From: JBDRHL01 sp043816955
GTDB taxonomy: Bacteria; Planctomycetota; Phycisphaerae; Sedimentisphaerales; CAYZTY01
DNA: 59,638 bases
Assembly (NCBI GenBank): GCA_043816955.1
Contig: JBDRHL010000055.1
Span: 1 to 59,638, forward strand
Reading direction: 5' to 3'
Numbering within the stretch: position 1 is the stretch's first letter; every line of letters begins with the position of its first letter. Of the stretch, positions 59,612 through 59,638 are shown piece by piece. The notes under the pieces were generated by a model that saw only the letters and a program-made list of their open reading frames with translations, had not been told where the DNA came from and did no database searches. Made by a program: the position numbers and the translations under genes.

Positions 59612-59638
59612 GCAAAAGAAATTGTACAAAATCGCAAA
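59610..59638 (+). CDS. Start of a gene cut by the window edge
   Basis: ATG at 59610 with SD GGAG at 59601-59604. Only MQKKLYKIA can be read. The RBS-covering hairpin in front of it is reminiscent of transposase leaders, but family assignment is not possible from nine residues. Confidence 0.4.

Noticed and set aside
1..59638. CRISPR arrays, prophage or integrative elements
   Set aside because: No regularly spaced direct repeats, cas genes, integrase or phage structural genes were seen.

Overview
The window most resembles an anaerobic Planctomycetes chromosome of the Phycisphaerae/Sedimentisphaerales type. That placement is inferred from gene content, not from a marker tree. It rests on a PQQ-type beta-propeller protein, several secreted proteins with dockerin-like EF-hand repeats, a sigma-70 factor with an added helix-turn-helix domain, a DUF2617 protein, a solitary CsrA and very short lysine-rich DNA-binding proteins. 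A methyltransferase-type corrinoid protein, a rubrerythrin-like protein and several ferredoxins fit anaerobic life. KdsB and an outer-membrane-type secretin fit a diderm envelope.

Layout. 1-1038: decayed IS701-family transposase. 1156-9200: a tightly packed plus-strand operon: secreted beta-propeller, two-cluster ferredoxin, radical SAM protein, DUF116/prenyl-diphosphate-synthase fusion, small alpha-toroid protein, and a class II (DxDD) terpene cyclase of the squalene-hopene family. This is the best candidate for an undescribed system, a terpenoid pathway with dedicated redox and radical enzymes. 9294-10157: FHA/GAF protein. 10197-17296: minus-strand block with a PEBP lipoprotein, purine permease, sugar-phosphate isomerase-like protein, tRNA-Leu(UAG), xseA/xseB, ymdB-like gene and rny. 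18005-28367: HTH/pseudo-receiver regulator, a 1327-residue secreted beta-helix/dockerin protein, hflX, and dockerin proteins, one with a cyclophilin inserted between its two dockerin repeats.

28489-45682: DUF2617 and CPBP proteins, an endonuclease III relative, an orphan secretin, rimO, pgsA, a TPP-riboswitch-controlled thiS-thiG-thiH operon, rpoN, recR, dnaX with an A9 slippage site, SRP RNA, ferredoxin, proC, flavin reductase, the HTH-sigma factor and the corrinoid protein. 45932-58574: clpB, csrA, a polytopic membrane protein, rubrerythrin-like protein, HEAT-repeat protein, nadD, a 33-residue histone H1-like gene followed by a foldable RNA and a strong terminator, a coiled-coil lipoprotein, kdsB-pyrG and a cyclic-nucleotide-binding-domain protein. 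58581-59638: a repeat-rich gap, a small membrane protein and the first codons of another gene at the window edge.

Core housekeeping genes (dnaX-recR-ffs, rny-ymdB, xseAB, pyrG-kdsB, thiSGH) are interleaved with lineage-specific secreted and regulatory proteins. I found no CRISPR array and no prophage.
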